The notes under the pieces: generated by a model
What the model saw: the letters and a program-made list of their open reading frames with translations, nothing else
Databases searched by the model: none
What the model was told of the DNA's origin: nothing
Translations under genes and position numbers: made by a program
Part shown: positions 34,101 through 45,059 of the stretch, piece after piece
How positions within the stretch are numbered: the stretch's first letter is position 1
How the letters are laid out: each line of letters begins with the position of its first letter
Assembly: GCA_023634235.1 (NCBI GenBank)
Contig: JAMKCF010000003.1
Coordinates: 12,680,742-12,744,741, forward strand
Source of the DNA: Pisaster brevispinus
Lineage: Eukaryota; Echinodermata; Asteroidea; Forcipulatida; Asteriidae
Reading direction: 5' to 3'
DNA: 64,000 nt

Positions 34101-37100
34101 GAATGTTGTCACCATTGTGACAAACAAAGGTCAACATCAAGCCAAGAACGTTGTACTGACACCGGGACCATGGGCTTCCAAGATGTTGAGACCGCTTGGG
34201 CTTGATCCTCCACTAAAGGTTTGTAGTGAAACAAAGCAAAATATCTGATTGATATAATAATAATAATAATGCTTCTTATATAGCGCTCATATCTGTCACT
34301 CAGTGACACTCAAGGCGTTTCAACATTCAGTATTTTCCTTCAAGGTATGAGGGGCTGCATTTGAAGTATGAGACCTACTCCTTTACATAGCACCATGTAA
34401 TGGTTTACATGGTGCTGTGGCGCAATATGCTGCCAATCAAACCAGGAACACCGGGGCGGACCCCTTCTCTTTTCGATAAGTGCACTGGGTTCTTTTACGT
34501 GCTTTACACAACACACGGGACCAACGGCTTTACGTCCGATCCGAAGGACGAAACAATGATGGTTAAGTGTCTTGCTTAAGGACACAAGTGTCACGACCGG
34601 GACTCGAACCCACACTCTACTGATCAGACACACAAGAGCTTGGGTCCGGTGCTCTTATCCGCTCGGCAACGGCACGCCACAATGTAAATTATGCACTAGA
34701 AGCTGTTGTTACAACCAGCTTGGCAGACAGACTCATCAGATATACCTGTGATCTTCCCAATGTTACAAAGTTGGAAATTAACCATACAGGTCACGTTGAT
34801 GATGGTATGGGGTTCCATGGATAGTTTCTGATGGAAACTGACATGGATAGTTTCTGGTGGAAACTGACGCCAAGATTGCGCACTTTAAACTAATGGGCGG
34901 ATAGTTGTTTTGTTGATGTCTAATCTCAAACTGCTCAGATGTGTGTGAGGGTATGAAGGGAAGTAACAATGAGGAATTCTATCAGCTTGAACCAGTTGTT
35001 TGTTTTGTGATGACTTTTTGCAGGCGTGGAGGTTGGATGTGTGCTACTGGCAAGAAAAGATACCCGGCCAGTTTGATAACTTCCCTGTATTCATTGCATA
35101 TGGAAAAGATTACCATTTTTATGCACTACCAAGTGAGGAATACCCTGGACTTATAAAGGTATGTTTGTGTTGTGAACTGCCTGGCTGTCATATATTTCTT
35201 GTTGGTCATGCCATAAACTAAGGTATGGATCACCATCAGCCTCGCTACCCATGGGCAGCGCGCCGTATCGATGCCTCTCGTCGCTAACCCCTGGTAGAGA
35301 AACACTGAAAATCAATGCTGATTGGCTAACCAAAATGTACTGCTTTGCGTGCACGCTTGTTAAAAACATTCGCATGCTTGTAGGGCGCTTGTAGGCACTT
35401 AGTACGCGCGTGTAAAAAGGCACATATTTTGGCGCAATACATTTCAAATGAATCATGTTTTTGCATGGTCACCCTAAACTGCATACAGTTAGACGTATCA
35501 CAAGATCGAAAAAGAAAGAGAGGGGGGCCAGTTGCTCCATGACTTGATGCGTCCTTTGACAGGGCGCCCTGCGCAGTCTCTAACACAGAATGGATCAACC
35601 ACAGGACTAATTAAATCACACTTCAAAGTCACACTTCCAGGGGTTACCATTGAGCAAGGCATTCTGGGAAAGAAAACAAAATGGCGCGTCGAGATCGTAA
35701 ACTACTGGGAACGAGGTTGGGAGCACCATAGCAAAAACTCATTGAAAAAATCGCAGTTGAAGTTGAACCGTTTTTCAAACTATTTTGCTGCTGCAGATGG
35801 CCAAAGCAGTATTTGTATAGGAAGCCAATGCTCCCAAGATGTTTGCGTAGTACGCCAGACTTGCATGGTCTTATTGATTACAGTTTTGTTGATTTCCCCG
35901 TGGACTTTCTTGGTGGCAAGAGTTCAAAGAACGGTCATGTCTTGGTATTAGGTCATGATTATTTTCATAAAAAATATGCTGTTGCTGTTGCCAACCAAAA
36001 GGACCTATGGAATGCTCATCCACCAAGTTTAATGACCCAACTAATTCAATGTAAACACACTCAATTATTGAAAAGGATGTACATACTTTTCAAGAAATTC
36101 TTTTTTTGGAGCTTTCCCCGTAATGTGCAATCTGTTTAATCTAGGTGTGTGATCACAGTGAACATGCAGTAATAGACCCCGATGTGAGGGATGCACCCTC
36201 CAGTGACCACCAGCTCAGGGAGACTGTCATCAAGAAGCTCGTTCAGAAATTCTTCCCCGGTTTGCAAGATAAGCCCGCCATCGTGGAGAGATGTATCTAT
36301 ACAGTAAGGAGGCCTTCAGTAGACTCAAAAACTTAAGTGTCATTTGGATGAAAAGACTGTACTTAGTCCATTCCTTGTGTCGGTGCAACCGGTGCCCAAT
36401 TTCATGGCTCTGCTTACTACTGTGCTTGCTGAAATTCCTGCTTACAGTGCCCCGTAAAGTACACAATTCAATGGCCTGTAAGCGCAGAATTCCACGGTAA
36501 GCAGAACCATGAAATTGGGCCCGGTTTGTATCTCCTAATAACATAATAATAAGCAGTTCTTATATAGCGCTTTTCACACCCCAAGTGCATCCCTTTGTAT
36601 GCAGAGCTACTTGTAGCACCTTGTAACAGTTTACAATGTGACGTGACGCAAACTTTATTATGAAAGAAATTCACTGGGGCAAACCCCTTCTCTTAACGAT
36701 GAGTGGACTGGGTTCTTTTTATGTGCATTACACAACACACGGGACCTATGGCTTTATGACCCATCCGAAAGATGAAGCAATAATTACACCATTGTATCGC
36801 AAACCTTGAGGAAAAAAAAACAGTTATTGGCCTGATCTTTCATTAGCTCTGCAGCAGGGGGGGTTCAACCGGCAGGTGGTGGATGGGTGGGTCGGGATTG
36901 AGTGCCTGAAATTTCTGTTGGTTCACCAGCCTAAAAGTTTGGGGACCACTGCCTTAAACCCAGCGGCATCACCCCCCCCCCCCCCCCCGAATCCATGCCC
37001 CGCTCTTGCCACCCAAATGAATAGTTCGATACTCTAAATAGCTCCCAGCAATTGAGGCTACTGTCAGGGTATCTGACTGTTTTTTCTCTCTCTCTTGCAG

Positions 37101-38878
37101 TTCACGCCAGATGAAAGTTTTTACCTCGACACTCATCCCAAGTACCCTAATATAGTCATAGGCTGCGGTTTTTCAGGTAAGTAGTGCACCTTTTTCTGGT
37201 AATTTACGGATTTGGTAGAGGACCAAAACGTCGGGACTCAATTTAATAGAGCTGCTTAGCGGAAAATATCACTGCAACATTTTCTGCTCAGCAAAAATGA
37301 GCAAGACACCAGTCACAGACAAGAGGCTCGGCCATTTTTGTATCTCTGTTTGGATGGAGCGTCAAGTCGGAGGTCCTGCGTGTTGTGTAGTGCACGTTAA
37401 CAAAACCCAGGGGTTTGCCCAAGGGTTTGCTCAGGTGTTTCTGTCAAAGTCTTGCAGCAACATTCGCCACCTCACCTTGTATCCCTGTCAAGGTGTTGTA
37501 GTATGGTTGCACTCACCGCGTTTACACTAGATCCAGAAAGGTGGATTGAGATTCGGCATTTTTTTAACGACCGCAGATCAAGATCCTGTGTCGTGTTTAC
37601 ACCAGCGCTTGATCTGGCTCCGATCCCACTTTTGAACCGGATGTATATTGGTCATGACGTCACCGCTCCTCGCAAAGAGCTCAAAGGTCACGATTAGAGC
37701 GCGCCACTTCTAGAAATAATCATTATCAAGGCGAAGGTAGAATGCAGAAAATACAGTACAGCAAATGATACGGATAACAACGACCATGCAGGTAGAAAAA
37801 TTTGGTAGATGGGAATTTTAAAAATACAGCAACAAGGCAAGCTCCGAACGTAACGATGTATGTATAAGGACTCTAAAAACAACAAAACGTTTCACACACG
37901 ATCAGTCCATGTGCACACAGCACACACAAAAATATAAACAGCGACGGATGTCCCACCAAAGCACAAGCAAAAAGCGCGCCAATCGTAGCGAAACCGCAAA
38001 TGACCACATCGAATTGCGGTGTCTGATCCACCTTTGCGTTTACACTTGTATTTGGAATCCACTTTGCCGGATATGATCCACCAATTGCCGGATTCAACCC
38101 TCCTCGAAAGGTGGATTAAAATTGCCGGATCTTGAACCGGGTCTGATCCGGCTTTTTTGCGTTTACACTAGCCGTTAATCCACATTGCCGGATCAGACCC
38201 GGGTCTGATCCACCTTTCTGGATCTAGTGTAAACGGGGTCACTGTCTCATAAAATCATTCTTGACAATCTCTGATTTGATAATTAGGTGCCAGGAGTGTT
38301 AATTTATGACAAACATGGTGCATAATTGTACACTATTGTATAGCGGGTCCTGCTAGTTGAGTTAGTTTTAAATAGGGCTGATAGTACACCTCTTATTAAA
38401 ACCTATTAAGACTTGTAAATAAGTATGTAGTCCTAATATTATTTCATCCAGTTTGATGATTTACACAATCGACAATGTGACAACAAAGTTGTGAGGATAT
38501 CGGATTACTTAAGGTCAAACTGTATTTTGTTTTATGGAATTAACAATGAAAGTTAGTGAGCAAAACTGCGTAACATTTCCATGCATTAACATGCATTAAA
38601 GTATACAATTTTTTTTGACATTGACAGGTTTTTCAAGAAATAAAAATCAACATTGTAGCCTTGTCTTTAGCCTAGAACAGGCACATTTTTCTCTGCTAAA
38701 TCATCCTTAAAATTTGCTTACTGGGTCCTTGTCTCTCTTCTCTCCAGGGCATGGTTTCAAGCTGTCTCCGGTTGTTGGTAAAGTACTCAGTGAATTAGCA
38801 ACCGGGACAAAGCCAAGCTATGATCTCTCAGTGTTCAGACTGGCTCGATTCTCCAACGGCCCACTGGCAAAGCTGTAG
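31160..38878 (+). CDS. PIPOX: Peroxisomal sarcosine oxidase / L-pipecolate oxidase
   Basis: Eight exons: 31160-31261, 32315-32463, 33281-33494, 34036-34218, 35024-35158, 36145-36303, 37101-37176, 38748-38878. They give 382 aa (human about 390) with consistent phases. The FAD-binding Rossmann motif GAGIEG is at residues 10-15. [18 protein letters not shown] block follows in exon 2, as in the MSOX/PIPOX family. Cys311 (VERCIYT) corresponds to the cysteine that carries covalent [23 protein letters not shown] and [12 protein letters not shown] are the conserved C-terminal flavin-site segments. The protein ends in AKL, a peroxisomal targeting signal type 1. The enzyme oxidises sarcosine, L-pipecolate and similar secondary amines, releasing hydrogen peroxide. 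Introns carry several SINEs and MITEs. Confidence 0.93.
31688..32116 (+). mobile_element. Full-length tRNA-derived SINE, plus orientation
   Basis: The head 'gagcggataagagcactgag' and B box 'gggttcgagtcccgg' show the tRNA part. The body has 'gtgtgttgtgtaatgcacgt', 'aaaagaacccagtg' and 'acttatcg', and a 3' end 'gaaagcgctataaaaaaac' with an ATT-rich tail. It is the same family as 34262-34679, which is inverted. Confidence 0.8.
32137..32199. repeat. 63-bp hairpin in PIPOX intron 1
   Basis: Left arm ctagaactgtatgaggttcg, then ttaggctat; right arm atagccgaacaaacctcata, then gttctag. Near-perfect inverse with a loop of a few bases. The longer flanks 'gaccca' and 'atgaccca' suggest the element continues to about 32128-32212. 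Confidence 0.7.
32464..33280 (+). other. PIPOX intron 2 with MITE copy
   Basis: Holds a second copy (32953-33163) of the 18138 MITE: 'cttcgtggagattgcctgga', 'actggttgcctgtaaact' and 'cctcatgtgacatggcc' match it almost exactly. A poly-G run lies near 32862. The MITE ends about 120 bp before PIPOX exon 3. Confidence 0.65.
34262..34679 (-). mobile_element. Full-length tRNA-derived SINE, minus orientation
   Basis: Minus strand: 'ggcgtgccgttgccgagcgg' head, 'gggttcgagtcccggtcgtg' B box and body with 'gggaccaacggctttac' (plus reading). It has a 3' hairpin 'accatgtaatggtttacatg' and a 'gcgctatataagaagc' end, then an ATT-repeat tail at 34251-34270. It lies in PIPOX intron 4. Confidence 0.85.
35159..36144 (+). 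other. PIPOX intron 5
   Basis: No exon recognised. At 35237-35285 it has a block ('cagcctcgctaccc', 'ggcagcgcgccgtatcgatg') that recurs inverted at 40590-40645. The block 'aagtttaatgacccaa' near 36027 recurs at 30627. The 35813-36139 frame codes for nothing I recognise. Confidence 0.5.
36388..36525. mobile_element. Foldback MITE, 'gggcccaatttcat' family
   Basis: Left accggtgcccaatttcatgg and right ccatgaaattgggcccggt are inverses, with inner 'ctgcttac'/'gtaagcag'. It is the shortest complete member in the window (138 bp). It lies in PIPOX intron 6, followed directly by a SINE fragment. Confidence 0.75.
36546..36790 (-). mobile_element. SINE fragment lacking its tRNA head
   Basis: Plus-strand reading has 'cttatatagcgctttt', 'gtagcaccttgtaac', 'cttctcttaacgatgagtg', 'acaacacacgggacc' and 'catccgaaagatgaagcaat', the body of the 34262 family in order. 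The tRNA-derived end is absent. Confidence 0.65.
37326..37500 (+). mobile_element. SINE body fragment
   Basis: Contains 'gtcctgcgtgttgtgtagtg', 'cacgttaacaaaaccca' and 'caccttgtatccctgtcaag', matching the middle of the 31688 SINE. It ends where the 37515 element begins. Confidence 0.55.
37515..38239. mobile_element. 725-bp TIR element ('gcgtttacact' family)
   Basis: The left accgcgtttacactagatcc then agaaaggtggat is matched inverted on the right (atccacctttctggatctag, tgtaaacggggt), about 32 bp with one mismatch. 'ccggatcagacccgggtctg' and 'gcgtttacact' repeat inside. There is no transposase frame, so it is non-autonomous. It sits in PIPOX intron 7, between the exons for FSG and GHGF. Confidence 0.8.
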
Positions 38879-38892
38879 ATGACTGGTGCCAC

Positions 38893-38950
38893 GATATGCC
38901 CCACAATATGCCCCATGATATGCCCCATAATATGCCCCATAATATGCCCA
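38893..38950 (+). repeat. 12-bp minisatellite in PIPOX 3' UTR
   Basis: About five tandem units of aatatgccccat with small changes, starting 15 bp after the PIPOX stop codon. Confidence 0.9.
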
Positions 38951-40662
38951 AGGGCAGCTACATCACTCTGTGGTGGACAGAGATAATGCCAAACAAACCA
39001 AAGGTGGTGTGAAGCACGATGAGGCACAATGATTTGCTGAGAATTGACCACTCGCCTCTTCTAAATTCAAAGTACTGAATTCGGCTTAACTGTACACTAA
39101 TTATAGTGACTGGCTCTGGCAAAACTCTAAACTGCGACTCAAATTTCAATAGTGAGATATGGTATTTTATTGTGAAAAGTAACATTGTTCCAAACAATCG
39201 TTGCGGTACCTGCTGCTAATATATAGGATTCAAAGTTTTATGGCAAAGGTTGTGGGTTCGAATCCCACTGGAGTAATATGCCTGTGGATTTTATTTTTAG
39301 TTTTTTTTTTATGCCCACAAGTCTCTTGAACGCACCCAGTATGCAGTGCTTAAACACATCGGTGTGTGGTAAAACTCAATACTAACACAATAACAAAACT
39401 AATTATGTTCCCAACAATGTTTCAGAATTTTTCCTTTTTTCCCATCAGAATCTAGAAAAAATGGTGACTGGGAAAACTCACCCTAGGTTCAAACTGTGAA
39501 CTTTTCTTAGCTATTACACAATTATGATAAATGTCGAGTTTGAAAACTTTTGCCAGAGTAGGTAATGTTATGATGTCATTCCATTTTAATATATCTGAAC
39601 AGTTTTATATCAACAAAAATAACCACTTCCCAAATGACAAACGGTTCCATCCAGCATCATCAAATCTGATTTCGTTCCCCGATACTGTTTACTCAACCAG
39701 AAACTTCCCATTTTACAAAGGTTGAAGGGGGCATTGAGAATAATCAGTATTAAAAACCCTTAGGGAAGAACGGAAGATCAGGGTTTGCTTTTAGCAACCT
39801 CGTCGACCTTTAGGTCATATTTGCACTAAGATAAACCAGCAGGTCATTTATCAAAGTATCAAAAAATTAATAATATTTTTATATTTGATTTTAAATTAAT
39901 GTAATTATAAATTCTGCAACTCAGGAAGACTTGTTGAAGAAGTTTGTCTTGAACACTTAATTGTATTCATATATTTGCATTGAAATGGATGTAATTAAAA
40001 ATATTGCTCCTCGGGAAGCCTTCTAGCTGAAGGTCGTCACTTTTAATTTTAGCTTGATGAGTGATTAGTTTTGAAATATTTGTTATTTTTAAAATGTTGT
40101 ATTTGCCCCCCTGATGGTGATGAAGCATCATTAGCTGATTGGGTATAGAAGCAAAATATGAGCACGGTATTTTTTTTCAGTAATGTAAAAAATCATGTGT
40201 GATTATCTTCCCCACAGACATTCATAATTGTATTTTTTATAACTTGTATTACTTCAACTGCGGACGTCACAAGAGGCCGCATTTTGTGATTAGTGGCTAT
40301 CATCATGTGCAACATTTTGTATTCTGACATCGCATCTCCAATGCTTCTCCCACACCCCGTATGTTCTATTGTCTTAATATATTAACTGGGTGATGCTTGA
40401 AGGTTTGCATGGTGTGGAAAATAAGAAAAAAACTACAACTAGTGAACTTTTGGGTACAGCCATGTGTAATCTCTCTTGGGAGGAGTTTGCTCTTAACAAT
40501 GAAAACTCTAAAAGAAACTACTGCATGGGCATCATCGATGAGATAGCTTCTCTTGCTTATCTCTGAGCTATTGGTCATAGTGACCAGAGGTATCGATGCG
40601 GCGCGCTGCCAATGGTCGGTGGTACATGGTAGCGAGGCTGAGCAAATCCATGGTCTTGAGAT

Positions 40663-40908
40663 CAGGGCCCAATTTCATGGAGCTGCTAAGCACAAAAATT
40701 TGCTTAGCATAAAATTTCTGCCTCGATAAAAACAGAATTACCAACCAAATTTCCACATGATTTTCAGGATGAGCAAACAACAGCTGAATACCAGTAACAA
40801 GCAATATGCAACAAATGGAAATTTGGTTGGTAATCGTGTTTTTATCAAGGAAGAAATTTCATGCTAAGCAAATTTTTGTGCTTAGCAGCTCTATGAAATT
40901 GGGCCCTG
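40663..40908. mobile_element. 246-bp foldback MITE, best copy of the 'gggcccaatttcat' family
   Basis: A palindrome over its whole length. cagggcccaatttcatggag, then 'ctgctaagcacaaaaatttg', 'aaccaaatttcca' and 'gattttcagga' lead to a centre near 40785; the same words follow inverted, ending in aattgggccctg. Arms are over 100 bp and nearly identical, so the copy is young. Relatives are at 36388, 52387, 54427 (partial) and 57862. Confidence 0.85.
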
Positions 40909-42097
40909 AGCTTTGAACTGTCCGCCGCGTCGCGAGAGTCGAATGAGATTATTTTCAACGTTGGTGGCGCCCCCGTATGTACGCTGATGGGCGGCGTATT
41001 TTTTTCCTAGGACGGATGTGGGCTCCATAACATAAATGTAAATGGGCGTATCTTAACGCCAAACTTTCGCGCATGCGCACACTACGTAGGTGACATTTGT
41101 GCACGATTACCGTACAACAGGCAAAAGGAAGGCTACCTCCATGCAACAGGTAAGCAGTTGAGTGACAGAAATAACTTCCCACAAAACGTCTTGAAACCAA
41201 AAGGCAGAGTTCAGTAACAGTAGATGGTTTTTATTGGTAGTAGAACTTCCGTGGTGTGTGCGTGCACACATTTTGAATTGATGTATCCGGCAGGATATTT
41301 TGCTGACTTAATCAATGGAGATGGAGATGGAGATGGAGATCTACCTAAATACCACTGGTCCTTGCTCTATACATGCTATAATAAATACTTACATTTTCTC
41401 GAACTACCCAACATACTATTCCCAATTCCTGTGGTAATTCCTGTGTGTAAATGGTAACTTTCTTCAACAACTTACTTACTTAAACCATGTAGGAAGGAAA
41501 CGGCAAGGAAACACGTCCTTCCTCCATGCTTAAACCATCTATGCTTAAACTTTGTGGAAACTACTAGAAATACTCAAGCATGTCAAGTAACATGTTAATT
41601 AAGGCCAACGCAGGAAAGACCTTATAAAATAAGTCAGTTTTGTTTACGAATCTTGCTTCTTTTTTTAATGCAGACAAAACAAACACTGACCATGGAGGTA
41701 GAAAAAGCCAACAACTAAAACCGTCATCGCAGACGCATTCCTGGCCTGATCGTATTATTAACAATTATTGACGAAGTGTCATGTACAGTACATGTACATG
41801 TACATGTATGTATGGCATTATAGTGTGAGCACACTGTGACTGGAAAGGACACGTGGTGATCCAGACACGTGAGCTTGGAACGTAATAAAAAGCCAAGTTT
41901 AAAACGCCCATTTTTGTTGATAAGCCCACTTTCGTCATGGGAGTAAAAACTAGAATTCTGGACGCGTCATCATGGACCTGCGCCATCTTTAATTCGCGCA
42001 GCGCAGTGTATTTTGCGCGGGCTGAAATCGCAATCCCTCTAGAAAACTGCGCCGATGAAAAAGTTTTTCGGGAGATAAACTCGCAATTTCCAACGTC

Positions 42098-44446
42098 ATG
42101 GCATCGTCGTCTGCTGTAGATCAAATTGAGAGTCTTGTCCAAGCTGCACTTCAAGGCAGCAGCAGAGAAAATGGGGAAGATGCCCAGGTAGTGGAAATGA
42201 CGGTGGAGATAACATCCAACGACGACGATACAGAAAAAACCCTCGTCAACAACAAGCAAGACGATTCGGGCTCGCTCCCATCAAATGAATACGAACACCG
42301 ACTACACATGGACGGGTACATCAAACGTCTGGATCTTGGAAAGTCTCCATCGTCGATCATCTCTGACGAAAAGTACCAGAGCATCTTGAGTTATCTTCAG
42401 AATCCAGAGACGCCGATTGTTCCTCATCTTCGGTACTGGATCGCGAGTAAAGGTTTTCAACTCATGGAGGACTCCAAGGGCGGGCTCAGTCACAGTGACG
42501 ACAATAATGTGGTCGTCATCCCAGTCAAAAAGAAGGTGATGGTGAGGAATAAATCCAATAAATAAATTAAGACAAAAATGTCAAATCTGGTGATACTAAC
42601 TAACAGTAACAATAACATATCTGACAATTTTCTAATGTTACTTAAATGTTACTTAAAAATACAAACAAGCAATTCACAAACATGAATCATAAACATGAAA
42701 AAGTATTTGTGTTTTTCTTGTTTGTTTTGTTTTAGGTAGCACTACCCTTGATACAAATTGTATATTTTAGCCATAATTTGAAAAAAGCAAAAACAATCTC
42801 TGCGAGTAGGCCCTCATCGAGATTGTCCTGGACCAAAAGGCTGTCGGGGGAGGGTTATTTATGATCATTTTAATTTAAGCGTGATGCAAACAATTTTACC
42901 TAACACTTCAGTGAACACGTCGTTTTCCATTCCATCCATCAGAATTTCATTCAAAAGATCAATGTATTTTCCAAGAAGGGTGGTGTTGAGGCTCCAAAAA
43001 CAGTGCCAAAAAAGTTCACAGTGAAACACTTTAACGAAGCAATCAGAATATACGATGATGTCTCATTGTTTTGTTTTTTACTTGTACTATTTACTTATGT
43101 ACATATTTGGGTAAAAGCACTTTATGGCAACCATTTTGAGACACAATCACATTCTTCCTAGTTGCTGAACAGATTTTCACCGTGTACCATTGACCGACAT
43201 AGAAGTAAAAGATGTAGAGAAGGCTTATTAGACCTACGAGAAAAACATTTTAGGCAATGCAGGCCCGAAATTATAGGCCCGTTGCCCAAGTTTTGGCCTT
43301 GGTGCCCCTAAAAAGTTTCCCCCATAGACTAAGATTGTCTAAATGATTGGAAGTGCTCTTTGAAAAATGAAAATGGCCTTGCCCTCTCAAAGATGCAACT
43401 TCAGGAACGAAATACGGCTTCCAGGAAATTTCATTCTTGAAAGCCTGAAGGATGTTCACCAGATCTACAATCTTTATGTTTAACTTTATAGGTTTAATGA
43501 AATAAACCTTTTGAATTTAATACAGGAGAGAAGGGGAGGTGATTTCCTACGCGTCTTACCGAGTGCCGCCATCTTTGATGTCATCCAGGAAATCCACTCC
43601 AACCAGTTCGAGCATTGTGGCTATAAGAGGGTCTTAGAATATGTGAGTTTCTCATTCCTGATGTCCCTGCTCTTCCTCCTGTTTAAAATGTTAACTAGGC
43701 TTGACAATTTTTTCGAAATAATATTTGACATTCCAGGGTAATTCCTTATTTTCCAATGTCCCTATAAAAGTTTTGGCATGCATGGTGATTTCTATCTGCT
43801 GAAATGTATTGCCAGTCCATCTTTTAGACAATGACAGGCTTACCTACATGTATTAATGTGTTTAATATAAACGAAAAAAACCTGAAAAAACCATTTTTTT
43901 CTTTGTTGATTTTTATGTTGAAACTATTCGCCTTTTCTCTTCAGATCATCCAGTTTTAATTTTGCTAATAATTACTTAACTATCTTTTTTTTTTCTTTCT
44001 TTTTTTTACTTTTTGTAATATTTTGCTTGTCATTTTGTCATTTTTTCTTCTCTCGTTTCTTTCTTCTAATTTACAAGGTTTTATTTGTTTAATTATTTGT
44101 TGTTAGGGGGGTTGGATGGAGGGTGGCAGTCCAAAAAGGTGACCCCTATAGTGACACTGGCCTTCATTTGTTCAAGATCCATTGCCTATTAAAATGTACA
44201 AATAACCTTATGACCCTCTTACCTCTGTAGGCGCAGAGTAAATACTTTAGAATAACGAGGGGATATGTTCAAGAGTTTGGCCGTTCATGTCCGACATGTC
44301 ATTCAACGGCGTTTTCTAAAGATGGGAAACGCAGAAAGTATGTCAGCAGTGTCAAAGTGAAGAGGTATGTTTCTTATGCCCCGATGTTTGCCCAGGACGT
44401 CACTTGTTTACAAAAGAGCCACAACACAGCCTGGGCAATCAAGTAG
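42098..44446 (+). CDS. Small protein with NOL4-like / integrase-type HHCC zinc domain
   Basis: Three coding exons: 42098-42535 (or to 42541), 43526-43642 and 44231 onward. Read through to the first stop at 44444 they give about 256 aa. The first 75 residues are acidic and low-complexity. Then come DEKYQSILSYL, LRYWIASKGFQLM and VVVIPVKKK, followed by an H-x5-H-x28-C-x2-C set (His170, His176, Cys205, Cys208) in FDVIQEIHSNQFEHCGYK and RSCPTCHS. That spacing is the retroviral/Ty3 integrase zinc-finger pattern. From memory, the order kY-x2-I / fW-x-skGFql / vPvK / H..HaG / C-x2-C also matches the N-terminus of NOL4. No catalytic DDE domain follows, so this is a host gene using a captured domain, not an active element. 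The function is unknown; nucleic-acid or protein binding is a guess. A good donor at 44365 would allow splicing onward instead (see findings). Confidence 0.65.
43260..43449. mobile_element. 'caggcctggaatt' family element, diverged
   Basis: 'ggccttggtgcccct', 'aagtttcccccatagact', 'gaagtgctctttgaaaaatg' and 'ggccttgccctctcaaagatg' match 50576-50709 and 8893-9056 in order. It ends about 75 bp before exon 2 of the integrase-domain gene. Confidence 0.55.
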
Positions 44447-44567
44447 GCAAGGTTTCTACTCAGCTTAGTGAACAAAAGTAAAACATTACTATTTATAATG
44501 ATTGCTTTTGGCATGGGTACCTTCAGTTGTTTAAATTGTTATTTTTCATATTTCTTCATTTTCAAGT

Positions 44568-44573
44568 AATAAA
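44568..44573 (+). promoter_or_regulatory. Candidate poly(A) signal of the integrase-domain gene
   Basis: AATAAA 122 bp after the read-through stop at 44446, followed within about 50 bp by T/G-rich sequence. It supports ending this gene in exon 3. Confidence 0.4.
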
Positions 44574-45059
44574 ACTTCAAACTTTTTCAAGCCTGCCTGG
44601 AAGCAATTTCATTTGTTTGTCTTAATGAACGTGATTAAGTATTGCTTCATCAATTTTGCTACTTGCCTGCACAAGCTTGCAGGGGGTGGGGGGGGGGGGG
44701 TAATTTGTAAGTACTACTTGTTTATAATTTTTGTCTTCTTGTTTGTCCACATTTTTTTTTGTAAAACGTCGTAAGACTCAAAAAGGCTTTGGGTTGAACT
44801 TTAATAGTTTGAAAATTTTAAAAGGTCGGAAAACACTAATTTGATTAAAAAAAATTTTTTTTTTTTGGTGGTGTTTTTTCTGTTTTTCTTTTTTAAGAAC
44901 ATCATAATAAATTTGTCTAAATAGGGTGGGATTATCAGACACGTCTTTGCTTCCATTTAAATAGCTCCACATTTTTCTGGTCAATGTAAGGATTTCAATA
45001 ATTAATCATTAAGCAAAGACAACGAAGTTTATCTCATCAGTTAATAAAATAGTTTGAGG

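Larger units (their letters stand above)
38879..42097. other. Intergenic PIPOX to integrase-domain gene
   Basis: The PIPOX 3' UTR begins with a 12-bp minisatellite (38893-38950). Then come a tRNA-like patch (39225-39280, B box 'gggttcgaatccca') and a relative of the 17890-18060 repeat (40385-40545). The 'gcgcgctgcc' block (40585-40640) and a 246-bp foldback MITE (40663-40908) follow. A short (ggagat)n run (about 41311-41340) and runs of tacatgtacatg (about 41785) come last. The stretch 41930-42090 is CpG-richer and is the likely promoter of the next gene. Confidence 0.6.

Noticed and set aside
35813..36139. 108-aa open frame in PIPOX intron 5, possibly an extra exon or TE coding remnant
   Set aside because: No domain recognised, no matching splice borders in phase with PIPOX exons 5 and 6, and those exons already join cleanly with the family's expected spacing.
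38893..38950. CRISPR-like array
   Set aside because: Direct 12-bp units with no spacers in an animal 3' UTR; an ordinary minisatellite.
41937..42119. Upstream 60-aa frame as the N-terminus of the integrase-domain gene
   Set aside because: It is in a different frame from 42098 and ends inside exon 1; the 42098 ATG continues into the conserved domain.
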